Shown here: one piece after another, positions 32,917-41,956 of the stretch
How positions within the stretch are numbered: position 1 is the stretch's first letter
Layout of the letters: every line of letters starts with the position of its first letter
Assembly (NCBI GenBank): GCA_963846715.1
Contig: CAWJXA010000002.1
Span: forward strand, 558,001 to 622,000
Reading direction: 5' to 3'
DNA: 64,000 nt
DNA from: Bog-257 sp963846715
GTDB taxonomy: Bacteria; Acidobacteriota; Terriglobia; Terriglobales; Acidobacteriaceae
The notes under the pieces: model-generated
What the model was told of the DNA's origin: nothing
Seen by the model: only the letters and a program-made list of their open reading frames with translations
Databases searched by the model: none
Made by a program: the position numbers and the translations under genes

Positions 32917-35574
32917 ATGAGTGAGTCCTCCACGCCATTAATGCGGCAGTATGCGGCTATCAAGAAAGAGCACCCCAACGCGCTGCTCTTCTTTCGTCTG
33001 GGCGATTTCTACGAACTCTTCTTCGAGGATGCCGTAGTCGCGTCGCAGGAACTACAGATCACACTGACCTCGCGCAACAAGGAAAAGGGCATCGCCATAC
33101 CCATGTGTGGCGTGCCTTATCACTCCGCTGAGAACTACATCGCCAAGCTGATCCGCAAGGGATTTAAGGTCGCCATCTGCGAACAGATGGAAGATCCTCG
33201 TATCGCCAAGACGCTGGTCAAGCGCGAGGTAACGCGCGTGCTCACTCCCGGCACCTCCGCTGACGTGCACCTCGGATCGGAAGAAAATAACTTCCTTGCT
33301 TGCGTGGCGGGAGCCGGAAACGCGTTCGGCTTTGCGGCCCTTGACCTCTCGACTGGTGAATTTCGGGCAACCGAATTTCAAGGCGAGGATGCCGAGCGCC
33401 GCGTGTGCGAGGAACTGTTGGTAATCCAGCCGCGTGAAGTGTTATTCGCCTCATCTCTTCCGCTTTTCGACCGGCCTACCGCGGACGCCTCCTCGCCCGC
33501 AGCTGCGTCGGCGCCGCGAATCACGTCACTCGAAAATGTCTCGTGGGCTGAGACCCCCCTTGACGATTGGGTGTTCTCTCCCGACTACGCCATTCCGCAG
33601 GTCGAAAACCATTTCGGTGTGCTTTCCCTGGAGGGTTTCGGTCTGGCGAACCGATTGGCAGCGGCAACTGCGGCGGGCGCGATTCTGCACTATGTTCGCA
33701 CCACGCAACGTGGGTCACTCGATCACGTTGACCGCGTTGGCTTCTACGAACGGCAAAACTGCCTGGTGCTAGACGCAGTCACGGTCCGCAATCTAGAGCT
33801 GATCGAGCCTTTGTTCGCTGGCGCTGCTGACAATGCTACGTTGTTTCGCTGCCTCGACTGCACCGTCACCCCGATGGGTAAGCGCCTTCTGCGCGCTTGG
33901 ATGCTGCGGCCTTCGATCGGCGCCGCCGAGATCAACCAACGGCTCGATGCCGTCGAGAGCTTGGTGAAGGACGTCGTGGCGCGCGAGGAACTTCGTCGCT
34001 CTCTAGGGGGGATTCTCGACCTGGAGCGGTTGCTGAGCCGCGTGACCCTGGAAACGGCAAATCCTCGTGACCTGCTAGCGCTCGCAATGTCCCTGGCTAA
34101 ATTGCCGACGGTCCGCGTCGCGCTGTCGCATTTCCCTTCTGAACGCCTCAAGGCGCTGCATTCGCAATGTGATGAACTGGGCGACCTTCGTGGCCGGCTG
34201 GTTACCTCGCTCGAAGAAGAGCCACCGCTTACACTGGCCGACGGAGGGGTAATTCGCTCGGGGGTCGATGCAGGCCTTGACGAACTCCGTGACTTGAGCC
34301 GCAACAGCAAGCAATACATCGCCCAGATCGAGCAGCGCGAGCGCCATCGAACCGGCATCGGGTCACTGAAGGTCAAATTCAACAGCGTCTTCGGTTATTA
34401 CCTGGAAATCTCTAAAGCGAACTTGCACCTCGCGCCTGCTGAATACGAACGCAAGCAAACCCTGGTTAACGCTGAGCGCTTCACCACGCCCGAATTGAAA
34501 GAGTACGAGGTCAAAGTACTTGACGCCCAGGAGAAGATGGTCGAGATCGAGCGGCGCCTGTTCGCGGATCTACGAAGTGCCATTGCCGCTGAGGCACGCC
34601 GCATCCGGCAGACCGCATTGGCACTGGCAGAAATCGACGTGCTTGCTTCGTTTGCCGCGCTGGCTGCTAATCGTAGCTACTGCCGTCCCGTATTCCAAGA
34701 TGGTGCCAATATAGAGATCATCGAAGGACGTCATCCCGTGATCGAGCAGATCGAGGTCCCCGGCAGTAGCAATCGCTTCGTTCCTAACGACCTGTATCTG
34801 AATGGCACGACCCATTCGATTCTGGTCATCACCGGGCCAAACATGGGAGGCAAGTCAACGTACCTGAGGCAAGCTGCACTCATCATCCTGATGGCACAGA
34901 TGGGGTCGTTTGTTCCGGCCCGGTCGGCAAGTCTCGGCCTGGTGGACCGCATCTTCACGCGCATTGGCGCCGCCGACAACTTGGCGCGCGGCCGCTCAAC
35001 CTTCATGGTGGAGATGACTGAGACGGCGGCGATTCTGAATACCGCGACTGCGCGCTCGTTAATCCTGCTCGACGAAGTAGGCCGTGGAACTTCAACCTAC
35101 GACGGCTTAGCCATCGCTTGGGCCGCTATCGAATATATCTACGCTAACACACGAGCCAAGACGCTGTTCGCTACCCATTATCACGAATTGACGGAACTGG
35201 CGGACCGGCTGAGCGGGGTTAAGAACTATCGCGTCTCGGTGAAGGAAAGCGGCGGCGGGATTGTTTTCTTGCGTAAGGTGGAAGAAGGAGCAGCCAACAA
35301 AAGCTACGGTATTGAGGTCGCCAAACTCGCGGGACTACCCGTCGACGTTATCAGCCGTGCGCGCGAGGTCCTGGCCGAACACGAAAGCGCTGAGCGGAAC
35401 GCGGTCAAGCACCTGGCGCACGACGTAACGCAAGGTCCCGCGCCCCTGCAATTGACTATCTTCACGCCGCTGTCTCAGAAGGTGGTGGATCGCATCAAGG
35501 ACACCGACCTGAACCGCCTTAACCCGCTAGAGGCGCTGAATCTACTGCACGAGTTGAAGAAACAGATGGAGTGA
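32917..35574 (+). CDS. mutS: DNA mismatch repair protein MutS
   Basis: The 885-residue protein is a complete MutS. The N-terminal mismatch reader has FRLGDFYELFFEDA (the Phe-x-Glu of mismatch contact) near residue 28. The connector, core levers and clamp follow, then the ATPase with Walker A GPNMGGKSTYLRQAALI, the Walker B/signature region LLDEVGRGTSTYDGLAIAWA and TLFATHYHELTEL. The C-terminus keeps the helix-turn-helix dimerisation tail (DLNRLNPLEALNLLHELK). It starts mismatch repair by binding mispairs. The gene stands alone with its own promoter; mutL is not in the window. Confidence 0.97.
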   Translation: MSESSTPLMRQYAAIKKEHPNALLFFRLGDFYELFFEDAVVASQELQITLTSRNKEKGIAIPMCGVPYHSAENYIAKLIRKGFKVAICEQMEDPRIAKTLVKREVTRVLTPGTSADVHLGSEENNFLACVAGAGNAFGFAALDLSTGEFRATEFQGEDAERRVCEELLVIQPREVLFASSLPLFDRPTADASSPAAASAPRITSLENVSWAETPLDDWVFSPDYAIPQVENHFGVLSLEGFGLANRLAAATAAGAILHYVRTTQRGSLDHVDRVGFYERQNCLVLDAVTVRNLELIEPLFAGAADNATLFRCLDCTVTPMGKRLLRAWMLRPSIGAAEINQRLDAVESLVKDVVAREELRRSLGGILDLERLLSRVTLETANPRDLLALAMSLAKLPTVRVALSHFPSERLKALHSQCDELGDLRGRLVTSLEEEPPLTLADGGVIRSGVDAGLDELRDLSRNSKQYIAQIEQRERHRTGIGSLKVKFNSVFGYYLEISKANLHLAPAEYERKQTLVNAERFTTPELKEYEVKVLDAQEKMVEIERRLFADLRSAIAAEARRIRQTALALAEIDVLASFAALAANRSYCRPVFQDGANIEIIEGRHPVIEQIEVPGSSNRFVPNDLYLNGTTHSILVITGPNMGGKSTYLRQAALIILMAQMGSFVPARSASLGLVDRIFTRIGAADNLARGRSTFMVEMTETAAILNTATARSLILLDEVGRGTSTYDGLAIAWAAIEYIYANTRAKTLFATHYHELTELADRLSGVKNYRVSVKESGGGIVFLRKVEEGAANKSYGIEVAKLAGLPVDVISRAREVLAEHESAERNAVKHLAHDVTQGPAPLQLTIFTPLSQKVVDRIKDTDLNRLNPLEALNLLHELKKQME

Positions 35575-35634
35575 GATGTACCTTGCTGCGTACCTGAATT
35601 CCGAACCTGCACGCGTTACACTCTTCTAGTACTC

Positions 35635-36747
35635 ATGCCAACGAAATCCAGCTTCGAACTTCGTCAGCAGGTCGGCCAACTGCTCATCATGGGGTGCGGG
35701 AGTACCACCATCTCGGCGCGCTTGCGCTCTATGCTGGGAACCATGCATCCCGGGGGCGTCATTCTCTTCCGGCGCAACATCGAGGAGGCCACGCAAACGC
35801 ACACGCTTTTGCGCGGTTTGCAAAAAGCAATTTTTACCCCCCCGTTCTTGTGCGTGGACATGGAAGGTGGAACGGTCGATCGCCTGCGCGATGTGATCGC
35901 TCCAGCGCCAGCCGTTGCCGAAGTGGCCGCGACGGGTTCCAAGAAACTCTTTCGCAAGCATGGACGCATCATTGGCGAAGAGGTGCGCGCTTTGGGGTTC
36001 AACACTGATTTTGCACCGCCAGTCGACCTAAGGCTGGAGCCCTCCACAAGCGTGCTCACCTCGCGAACGGTCTCCTCTGACCCCAAAGAGACAATCGTCT
36101 ATGCTCGCGAGTTTCTGCGCGGGCTTCGCAACAGTAAGGTTCTTGGCTGCGGAAAACATTTTCCCGGGCTAGGCGAAGCGAATCTCGACTCACATGACAG
36201 CCTGCCCGTAATTGACAAGTCGTGGAAGCGGCTATGGAGCGAAGACCTGCTTCCCTATCGCCAGTTGCGGCGTGATTTTCCATTTGTCATGGTGGGACAT
36301 GTGGCTTACCCGCAGATGACCGGAGACCACACCCCTGCGTCGCTATCGAAGAAATGGATGAGCGACATACTGCGCAAGAAGATCGGCTATCACGGGCTTA
36401 TCGTGACCGACGATCTGGACATGGGTGGATTGTTGGCTGCAGCGTCGGTGGAAGATGCCGCGGTGCAAACCCTGCGCGCGGGAGCCGACATGTTTCTCAT
36501 CTGCCAGAAAGAAGAGAGCATCTGGCGGGCGTTCGAGACGGTCTACAAACAGGCTGAGCGCGACAAGAAATTCGCCAAACTTATCGCGGAGAAGGCGCGA
36601 AGAGTGCTAGCGATGAAAAAGAAGTCTCCTGCCTTGAAGGCACGCGCGGCTGCCGTCCCGACACAAAGGACCGTGGACAAACTTAGACGTAATATCTGGG
36701 AGTTCAGCGAAGAAGTGCGAATGCATACGCTGGGGCGCCCTCAGTGA
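35635..36747 (+). CDS. nagZ: Beta-N-acetylhexosaminidase (GH3), NagZ-like
   Basis: The 370-residue GH3 domain has QVGQLLIMGC at the start, VDMEGGTVDRLRD, GKHFPGLGEANLDSHDSLPVID (the family KHFPGxG with the catalytic D-x-H pair) and LIVTDDLDMGGLLAAASV with the nucleophile aspartate. NagZ removes GlcNAc from 1,6-anhydro-muropeptides in peptidoglycan recycling. No signal peptide is visible, as expected for a cytoplasmic enzyme. It overlaps anmK by 4 bp (GTGA), so the two recycling enzymes are coupled. TTACACT about 12 nt before the start is a possible -10. Confidence 0.88.
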   Translation: MPTKSSFELRQQVGQLLIMGCGSTTISARLRSMLGTMHPGGVILFRRNIEEATQTHTLLRGLQKAIFTPPFLCVDMEGGTVDRLRDVIAPAPAVAEVAATGSKKLFRKHGRIIGEEVRALGFNTDFAPPVDLRLEPSTSVLTSRTVSSDPKETIVYAREFLRGLRNSKVLGCGKHFPGLGEANLDSHDSLPVIDKSWKRLWSEDLLPYRQLRRDFPFVMVGHVAYPQMTGDHTPASLSKKWMSDILRKKIGYHGLIVTDDLDMGGLLAAASVEDAAVQTLRAGADMFLICQKEESIWRAFETVYKQAERDKKFAKLIAEKARRVLAMKKKSPALKARAAAVPTQRTVDKLRRNIWEFSEEVRMHTLGRPQ

Positions 36748-37898
36748 TCGTCGCCGGAGTGATGAGCGGAACTTCGGCTGACGGGATTAACGTCGCGCTG
36801 GTGCGCATTCAAGGTCGCGGTTTCCGCTCACGTTTCGAACTGCTGGCGCATTACGAGTTTCCCTACCCCGCAAATGTGCGACGGGTCATCCTCTCAGCCA
36901 TGAATGCTGGCTCGGCCAGTGTCGCCGATCTGTCGAGACTCAACTTCCTTCTGGGAGACCTCTACGCGGAAGCGGTCCGCACTACGCAACGACGCGCCCG
37001 CCTGGAGTGCGAACTGGTCGGCTGTCACGGGCAAACGCTCTATCACCAGGGAGACTCAACACTGTACCTGGGCCGCCGCGTTGCCTGCACCTGGCAGACC
37101 GGCGAAGCATCTGTTATCGCGGCAAAACTCGGAGTCCCGGTTATTGCCGACTTTCGTGCTGCCGACATGGCTGCGGGCGGAAAAGGTGCGCCGCTAGTGC
37201 CATTTCTCGACTATGCGCTTTACCGCCATCGCCGGTATGGACGAATTGTGCAAAATCTTGGCGGTATCGGAAATCTCACTGCCATTCCGCCCCGAGCGGT
37301 TCCTCAGGATTTGCTGGCCTTCGACACAGGGCCCGGCAACATGGTGATTGACGCCGTGGCCGAGTATCTCTTCGAACGCCCTTTCGATCGCAGCGGCCGA
37401 ATCGCCGCCCGGGGTGAACCCATCGAACGAGTGCTGCAACAGTTACTGCGCAATCCGTTCTTCCGGCTGAAACCACCGAAAACCGCCGGCCGCGAGCAGT
37501 TCGGCCACGAATTTGTTCGCGAGTTTCTGCAACTATGTCGGCGCGCAGACCACAACGACATGGTCGCTACGGCAACTGCGCTTACGGCACGTTCGATCGG
37601 TATTGCTGTCCGCAAGTTTGTACTACCACTGGTAGAACCCCCTGTGCGTTTTCGCGAATTCGTGGTCTCCGGTGGGGGAACAAAGAATCTCACCCTGATG
37701 CGGATGATTCGCGAAGAGCTGGCGCCTCTGAAAATTCGAGTGCGAACGACTGACGATTTTGGGCTCCCCTCACCGGCGAAGGAAGCTGTCGCTTTCGCGA
37801 TGCTTGCCTATCAGACTTGGCGTCATCTTCCATCGAACGTCCCGTCAGCGACCGGAGCCAAGCGTGCGGCGATTCTGGGCAAAGTAAGCTATGCGTAG
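36744..37898 (+). CDS. anmK: Anhydro-N-acetylmuramic acid kinase
   Basis: The 384 residues begin at GTG with VIVAGVMSGTSADGINVALV, the family signature, and continue with CHGQTLYHQG, WQTGEASVIAA, QNLGGIGNLTAI and FDTGPGNMVIDAV. AnmK phosphorylates and opens 1,6-anhydro-MurNAc to MurNAc-6-phosphate, the step after NagZ. The GTG start inside the nagZ stop (GTGA) shows coupling. The end carries the ASKHO-type FVVSGGGTKNLTLM. Gene order nagZ-anmK and the following peptide-binding lipoprotein point to a cell-wall recycling cassette. Confidence 0.95.
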   Translation: MIVAGVMSGTSADGINVALVRIQGRGFRSRFELLAHYEFPYPANVRRVILSAMNAGSASVADLSRLNFLLGDLYAEAVRTTQRRARLECELVGCHGQTLYHQGDSTLYLGRRVACTWQTGEASVIAAKLGVPVIADFRAADMAAGGKGAPLVPFLDYALYRHRRYGRIVQNLGGIGNLTAIPPRAVPQDLLAFDTGPGNMVIDAVAEYLFERPFDRSGRIAARGEPIERVLQQLLRNPFFRLKPPKTAGREQFGHEFVREFLQLCRRADHNDMVATATALTARSIGIAVRKFVLPLVEPPVRFREFVVSGGGTKNLTLMRMIREELAPLKIRVRTTDDFGLPSPAKEAVAFAMLAYQTWRHLPSNVPSATGAKRAAILGKVSYA

Positions 37899-39538
37899 GG
37901 GAATTCTCACCACAGAGACACCGAGACACAGAAGAGTTCGAATTGTTTCCCAGCGCTACCCGATTGGCTGCTTTGCCTTCCGCAGCTCATTCTTACTGCG
38001 ATCTGCTCTTTGTCTCTTTGCCTCCGTGGTTCAGTTCTGCTCCGTTGCAGCACTGCTGCTATTTCTTCTTGGCTGCGCGCGCAAGCCCAATCCCAACACG
38101 CTGGTGATGGTCATCGAGAGCAGCCCAACCAATCTGGACCCGCGAGTTGGGGTTGACGCGCAGTCGGAGCGAATCGACGAACTGCTCTTCGACTCGCTTG
38201 TCCGCCGGGATGAGCATTTCGAGCTGAAACCCTGGCTGGCTGAGAGTTGGGAGGTCCCGGATCCGCGGACCTACATCTTTCATCTCCATCACGGGGTTCG
38301 CTTTCACGACGGGCAGCTCCTGACGGCGCGCGATGTGAAGTGGACGTTCGATTCGCTGCTCAGCGGCAAGCTCCGCAGCGCCAAGACCAGCACGTACGCG
38401 CCGATTGACCGCATCGACGCGCCTGATGATTACACCGTTATCTTCCACCTGAAAGAACCGTTCGCTCCGATGCTTTGGAATCTATCTGACGGAGCGATCG
38501 GCATTGTGCCGTATGGCGTCGGCGAGGACTTTAATCGACAGCCTATCGGTTCGGGACCTTTTCGCTTTGTCAGCGCGCAACTGGACAAGGACGTTCTGAT
38601 CGAACGCAATCCTGATTATTGGGCTGCTCCGGCGAAGCTGACGAGAGTGGAGTTCAAGGTGATCCCTGACGCCACCACGCGGGCGCTCGAACTCCGAAAG
38701 CAAAGCGCCGATGTCGCCATCAATGCGCTCACCGCGGACACGGTGGTCGCTCTGCAGCGCGATCGCGATCTTACGGTTATGCAATCGCCGGGAACGATTT
38801 ACGCTTATATTGCCATGAACCTGCGCGACCCCATCCTGAAGGATGTGCGGGTCCGACGCGCGATTGCCTGCGCCATCAACGTGCAGCCTATTATTCATTA
38901 CCTATTGCGCGACGAGGCGCGCCCCGCCTATAGCGTGCTGCCTCCGCAGCACTGGGCCTACAATGCCGACGTTGCGAAGTATCCGCACGATCCGGCGCGG
39001 GCACGGCGGATACTGGATGACGCCGGTTACCGTCTGAATAACGGGGTCCGTTTCCACATCACGATGAAGACCTCCACCGACGAGTTCGACTCGGCTCTTG
39101 GCCGCGGTGCTCCAACAGCAACTGCGCGAAGTGGGAATCGCGCTCGACATCCGTAGCTTTGAGTTCGCAACGTTCTTCGCCGACATCACCAAGGGCGCGT
39201 ATCAGGTTCATTCGCTGCGCTGGGTGGGCGGAAATCTTGACCCCGACATCTTCGAGCACATATTTGGCTCCAACAGCTTCGCTCCCAAGCGCGCCAATCG
39301 AACGTTCTACTCAAATCCACGTGTGGACGAGTTGATCCGTGAGGCGCGCAGCACTGTCGATCAATCCCAGCGCAAAACCATGTATGACGAGATACAACGC
39401 ATCCTAGCGGACGATCTCCCGTACATCAATCTTTGGTATCTCGATAACGTGCTCGTGCACACCAACCGCGTGAGTGGGATCGAGTTGAGCCCCTCGGGTA
39501 ATTACAATTTTTTGCGCACGGCGGAACTGAGGCACTGA
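37891..39538 (+). CDS. Oligopeptide ABC transporter substrate-binding lipoprotein, frameshifted
   Basis: An SBP family 5 protein. A lipobox LLLFLLGC is followed by mature sequence ARKPNPNTLVMVIESSPTNLDPRVGVDAQ and the family motifs LAESWEVPDPRTYIFHLHHGVRFHDG, YTVIFHLKEPFAPML and GSGPFRF. At 39096-39098 the frame breaks: the C-terminal domain (LAAVLQQQLREVGIALDIRSFE...DPDIFEHIFGSN) lies in the +1 frame and ends at 39538. Dropping one base of GCTCTTGG rejoins it. The first 45 codons from the ATG at 37891 run through a repeat element; a GTG at 38026 just before the hydrophobic core is the likelier start. It may bind murein or other peptides. Confidence 0.72.
37907..38034. repeat. Intergenic element with imperfect terminal inverted repeats
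   Basis: The left arm CACCACAGAGACACCGAGAC (from 37908) and the right arm, whose reverse complement reads GAACCACGGAGGCAAAGAGA (from 38033 downward), are imperfect inverted copies about 28 bp long that bound about 128 bp. The element sits right after the anmK stop and its right end forms the codons leading into the signal peptide of the peptide-binding protein. Such CACAGAGACAC units recur in intergenic sequence of many bacteria; mobility is not shown. Confidence 0.55.
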
Positions 39539-39604
39539 CCGAAATCCAAGCATCAGACGCGTGATAACATCGAAATACCCTCTATTGCCAAGGACTTCAG
39601 CTGC

Positions 39605-40405
39605 TTGCGCATACTTTTCGTCGGTGACATTTTCGGACGCCCTGGACGCACTATCGTTCACGAGCGCCTGCCTGAACTGCAAAAGCAACACGGCGTTGAC
39701 CTCACTATCGCAAACGGTGAGAACGCCGCCGGTGGCTTCGGCATTACTCCGCAAATTGCGGAGGAGCTGTTCGAACTCGGCATTGATGTCATCACCACCG
39801 GCAATCATGTTTGGGACAAGCGCGAGATCATCGATTACATGAACTCAGCTAATGGGAATGAGCCGTCATTGGCCCGTCGCGTTCTGCGACCGGCGAACTA
39901 TCCGGCGGGGTCACCGGGTTTCGGATGGTATGAAGGAAAGACGCGCGGCGGTGTCTCCTATGCCGTCATCAACCTTCAAGGCCGCGTATTCATGACCAGC
40001 AACGACGACCCGTTTCGCTTTGCCGACGGATTGCTCCAGCAGATCAAGGCGAAGGTGATACTGGTCGACATCCATGCAGAGGCAACCTCGGAAAAGATCG
40101 CGCTCGGCTGGTACCTTGAAGGGAGAGTAACAGCGGTCCTCGGAACGCACACGCACGTACCCACCGCCGACGAGCAAGTGCTGCCCGGGGGCACTGCCGT
40201 ACAGACCGACGTAGGAATGACCGGACCCTACGACGGTGTCATCGGCGTTCAAAAGGAACTAATCCTGGCCCGGTTCCTCACCAACATGCCAGGGCGCTTC
40301 GAGCCTGCCGTCAACGACGTTCGTTTGTGCGCGACCTTGATTGATTGCGATGCGACGACGGGCCGGGCAACGGGGATCCAGCGAATCCTGTTGCGGCAGG
40401 AATAA
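39605..40405 (+). CDS. ymdB: YmdB-family metallophosphoesterase
   Basis: The 266 residues from a TTG start read LRILFVGDIFGRPGRTIV, then TIANGENAAGGFGIT, ITTGNHVWDKREIIDYM and LGTHTHVPTADEQVLPGGTAV: the D-x-D/E, N, GNH and HTH metal ligands of the TIGR00282 family. Family members hydrolyse 2',3'-cyclic nucleotides and affect RNA turnover and biofilm formation in Bacillus. AAGGA lies 10 nt upstream. The gene follows the peptide-binding gene after 66 bp and precedes tadA. Confidence 0.92.
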   Translation: MRILFVGDIFGRPGRTIVHERLPELQKQHGVDLTIANGENAAGGFGITPQIAEELFELGIDVITTGNHVWDKREIIDYMNSANGNEPSLARRVLRPANYPAGSPGFGWYEGKTRGGVSYAVINLQGRVFMTSNDDPFRFADGLLQQIKAKVILVDIHAEATSEKIALGWYLEGRVTAVLGTHTHVPTADEQVLPGGTAVQTDVGMTGPYDGVIGVQKELILARFLTNMPGRFEPAVNDVRLCATLIDCDATTGRATGIQRILLRQE

Positions 40406-40526
40406 GAGCAGCTGTCAGCTGTCGGCTAATACTTCTTAAGGCTCGGTTGCCCTGACGGTGTAGCACCCCGCGATCTCGCTGAAAGCTAGTTGCTAGTTGC
40501 TGGCGGCTGCATTACCCTTCCCCCAC
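40406..40526. repeat. Short gap with GCTAGTT and AGCTGTC repeats
   Basis: CAGCTGTCAGCTGTC near 40411 and two direct GCTAGTT units at 40485-40498 lie between ymdB and tadA. They are variants of the heptad family seen at 7.1 kb. Nothing else is evident in the gap. Confidence 0.6.
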
Positions 40527-41000
40527 ATGCCAGTCTCCGACGAACTGTGGATGGAGGAAGCTCTCCGCGAGGCGCAACGTGCGCTGGCACTGGGCGAAGT
40601 TCCGGTCGGAGCAGTCGTCGTAAGCGGAGGCCGAATTGTCGGTCGGGGGTGTAACCGACCCGTCTCCGCCAACGATCCCACGGCGCATGCCGAGATTCTC
40701 GCGCTCCGCGAAGCCGGAACCACCATCGGCAACTATCGTCTCCTCAACTGCGATCTCTACGTTACGGTTGAACCGTGTTCGATGTGCGCTGGGGCAATCA
40801 CTCATGCAAGGGTGCGCCGTCTAATTTACGGAGCCGAAGACCCTAAGGCCGGCGCCGTGCACTCCATGCTTCAGGTGCTCAACTACCCCAAGCTGAACCA
40901 CAAGGTCGAAGTCAGCTCGGGAGTGTTAGCCGCACGCTGCACTCACCTGGTGCAGACGTTCTTTCGCGAGAAGCGGGCTGGCCAGGATGACAATCGATAA
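40527..41000 (+). CDS. tadA: tRNA adenosine(34) deaminase
   Basis: The 157-residue protein has the deaminase zinc site: NDPTAHAEILALREAG with the catalytic glutamate, and TVEPCSMCAGAITHARV with the two cysteine ligands. ARVRRLIYGAEDPKAGAVHSM is the TadA-type loop that contacts the anticodon. It converts A34 to inosine in tRNA-Arg(ACG). The ATG at 40527 gives the normal length; an upstream in-frame start adds non-homologous residues. The end lies one base from the convergent phosphatase-like gene. Confidence 0.93.
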   Translation: MPVSDELWMEEALREAQRALALGEVPVGAVVVSGGRIVGRGCNRPVSANDPTAHAEILALREAGTTIGNYRLLNCDLYVTVEPCSMCAGAITHARVRRLIYGAEDPKAGAVHSMLQVLNYPKLNHKVEVSSGVLAARCTHLVQTFFREKRAGQDDNR

Positions 41001-41001
41001 A

Positions 41002-41775
41002 TCAAGCGCCGGCGGCAACTTGGCCGCTTGCTGCCCGGAGCAGCGCCAGTGCTGTGAAGTCGTTTTGAGCTGGCGCGGCCCGCATGAACTGCTGTACGCC
41101 GTCAAGAATCACCGCGGCAATTTCCTTCGCGCTGGCAGAAGAGGACCGCCCGAACTGCTGTTTGACGCGCTCCAATCCAAACTCTTCCTTCTTGTAGGCA
41201 GCCTCCACCACACCCCGTGACACCAGAAGCAATGACGCGCCGGGTTGCAAAGCAGCAGTCGGCGCTTCGTAAGTCGACGCAGAAAACAGTCCGAGCGGAA
41301 GGCCAGTGGCAGGCAGTTCGGTGATGCCCGAAGGATCGCGCAGCAGGCCCGGTGTGTGCCCGGCATTCGCATAGCAGATGGTGCCGAGTTCCTCGTTGTA
41401 GCAACCCAGGAAAGCCGAGCAGGAACGGACCCCGGCGGCCGCACGCCGAATGCTCAGGTTCAGCTCGAGGCAGAACTCCATCATGGTGTCGGCCTCGTTA
41501 ATCTCTTTGTCGGCAAATCTCTCGCAGCCCAATTGTTGGAAGGTCTGTCGCGCCGCCGCCACAATCCGGTGGTTCTCTTCGTGACTTCCCGCGATGTCAA
41601 GTAGGCCAAACACAACTCGGTTTGGATTGGCACGCAGGAAGTGGTAAAGGTCGCCGCCTACCCGCTGGCCTTGGACCATGCCGGCAATGTCGGCTCCGCA
41701 GACGGCAGGAAAATCTGCCTGGGTCGTGCCTCCCTGGGAAGGCGCCTCACGCTCGCGTTGAAAAGAAAGCTTCAT
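41002..41775 (-). CDS. SpoIIE-type PP2C domain protein, catalytic residues degenerate
   Basis: The 257 residues are a single SpoIIE/PPM phosphatase domain without sensor parts. GQRVGGDLYHFLRANPNRVVFGLLDIAG aligns with the first metal-binding segment, AGHTPGLLRDPSGITELPATGLPLGLF with the middle, and LQPGASLLLVSRGVVEAAYKKEEFG with the late segment. Of the acidic ligands, GGD and LLD remain, but the usual YTDG is SRG, the final DD is ND (AQNDFTALALL), and the D-x-x-GHG motif reads DIAGSHEEN. Activity may be lost or changed. It may act as a binding protein for an anti-sigma antagonist. ATG at 41775; TTG at 41787 possible. Confidence 0.75.
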   Translation of the reverse strand: MKLSFQREREAPSQGGTTQADFPAVCGADIAGMVQGQRVGGDLYHFLRANPNRVVFGLLDIAGSHEENHRIVAAARQTFQQLGCERFADKEINEADTMMEFCLELNLSIRRAAAGVRSCSAFLGCYNEELGTICYANAGHTPGLLRDPSGITELPATGLPLGLFSASTYEAPTAALQPGASLLLVSRGVVEAAYKKEEFGLERVKQQFGRSSSASAKEIAAVILDGVQQFMRAAPAQNDFTALALLRAASGQVAAGA

Positions 41776-41956
41776 AGGAGTCGTCAATCATAGCCGAAAT
41801 CCTACGGATTGCAAGGGGAAGCCGAGGGGTTTCCCACCAGACTGGGTCGGTCACGCTTCCGTGTCGGCGGTCAATGAATCTCGTAGAGGATTTCCTGTCG
41901 AATGAGCAAATTGCGCCAAGGCACGATAGGATAGCGGAAACTAGGAGGCAGCTAGA

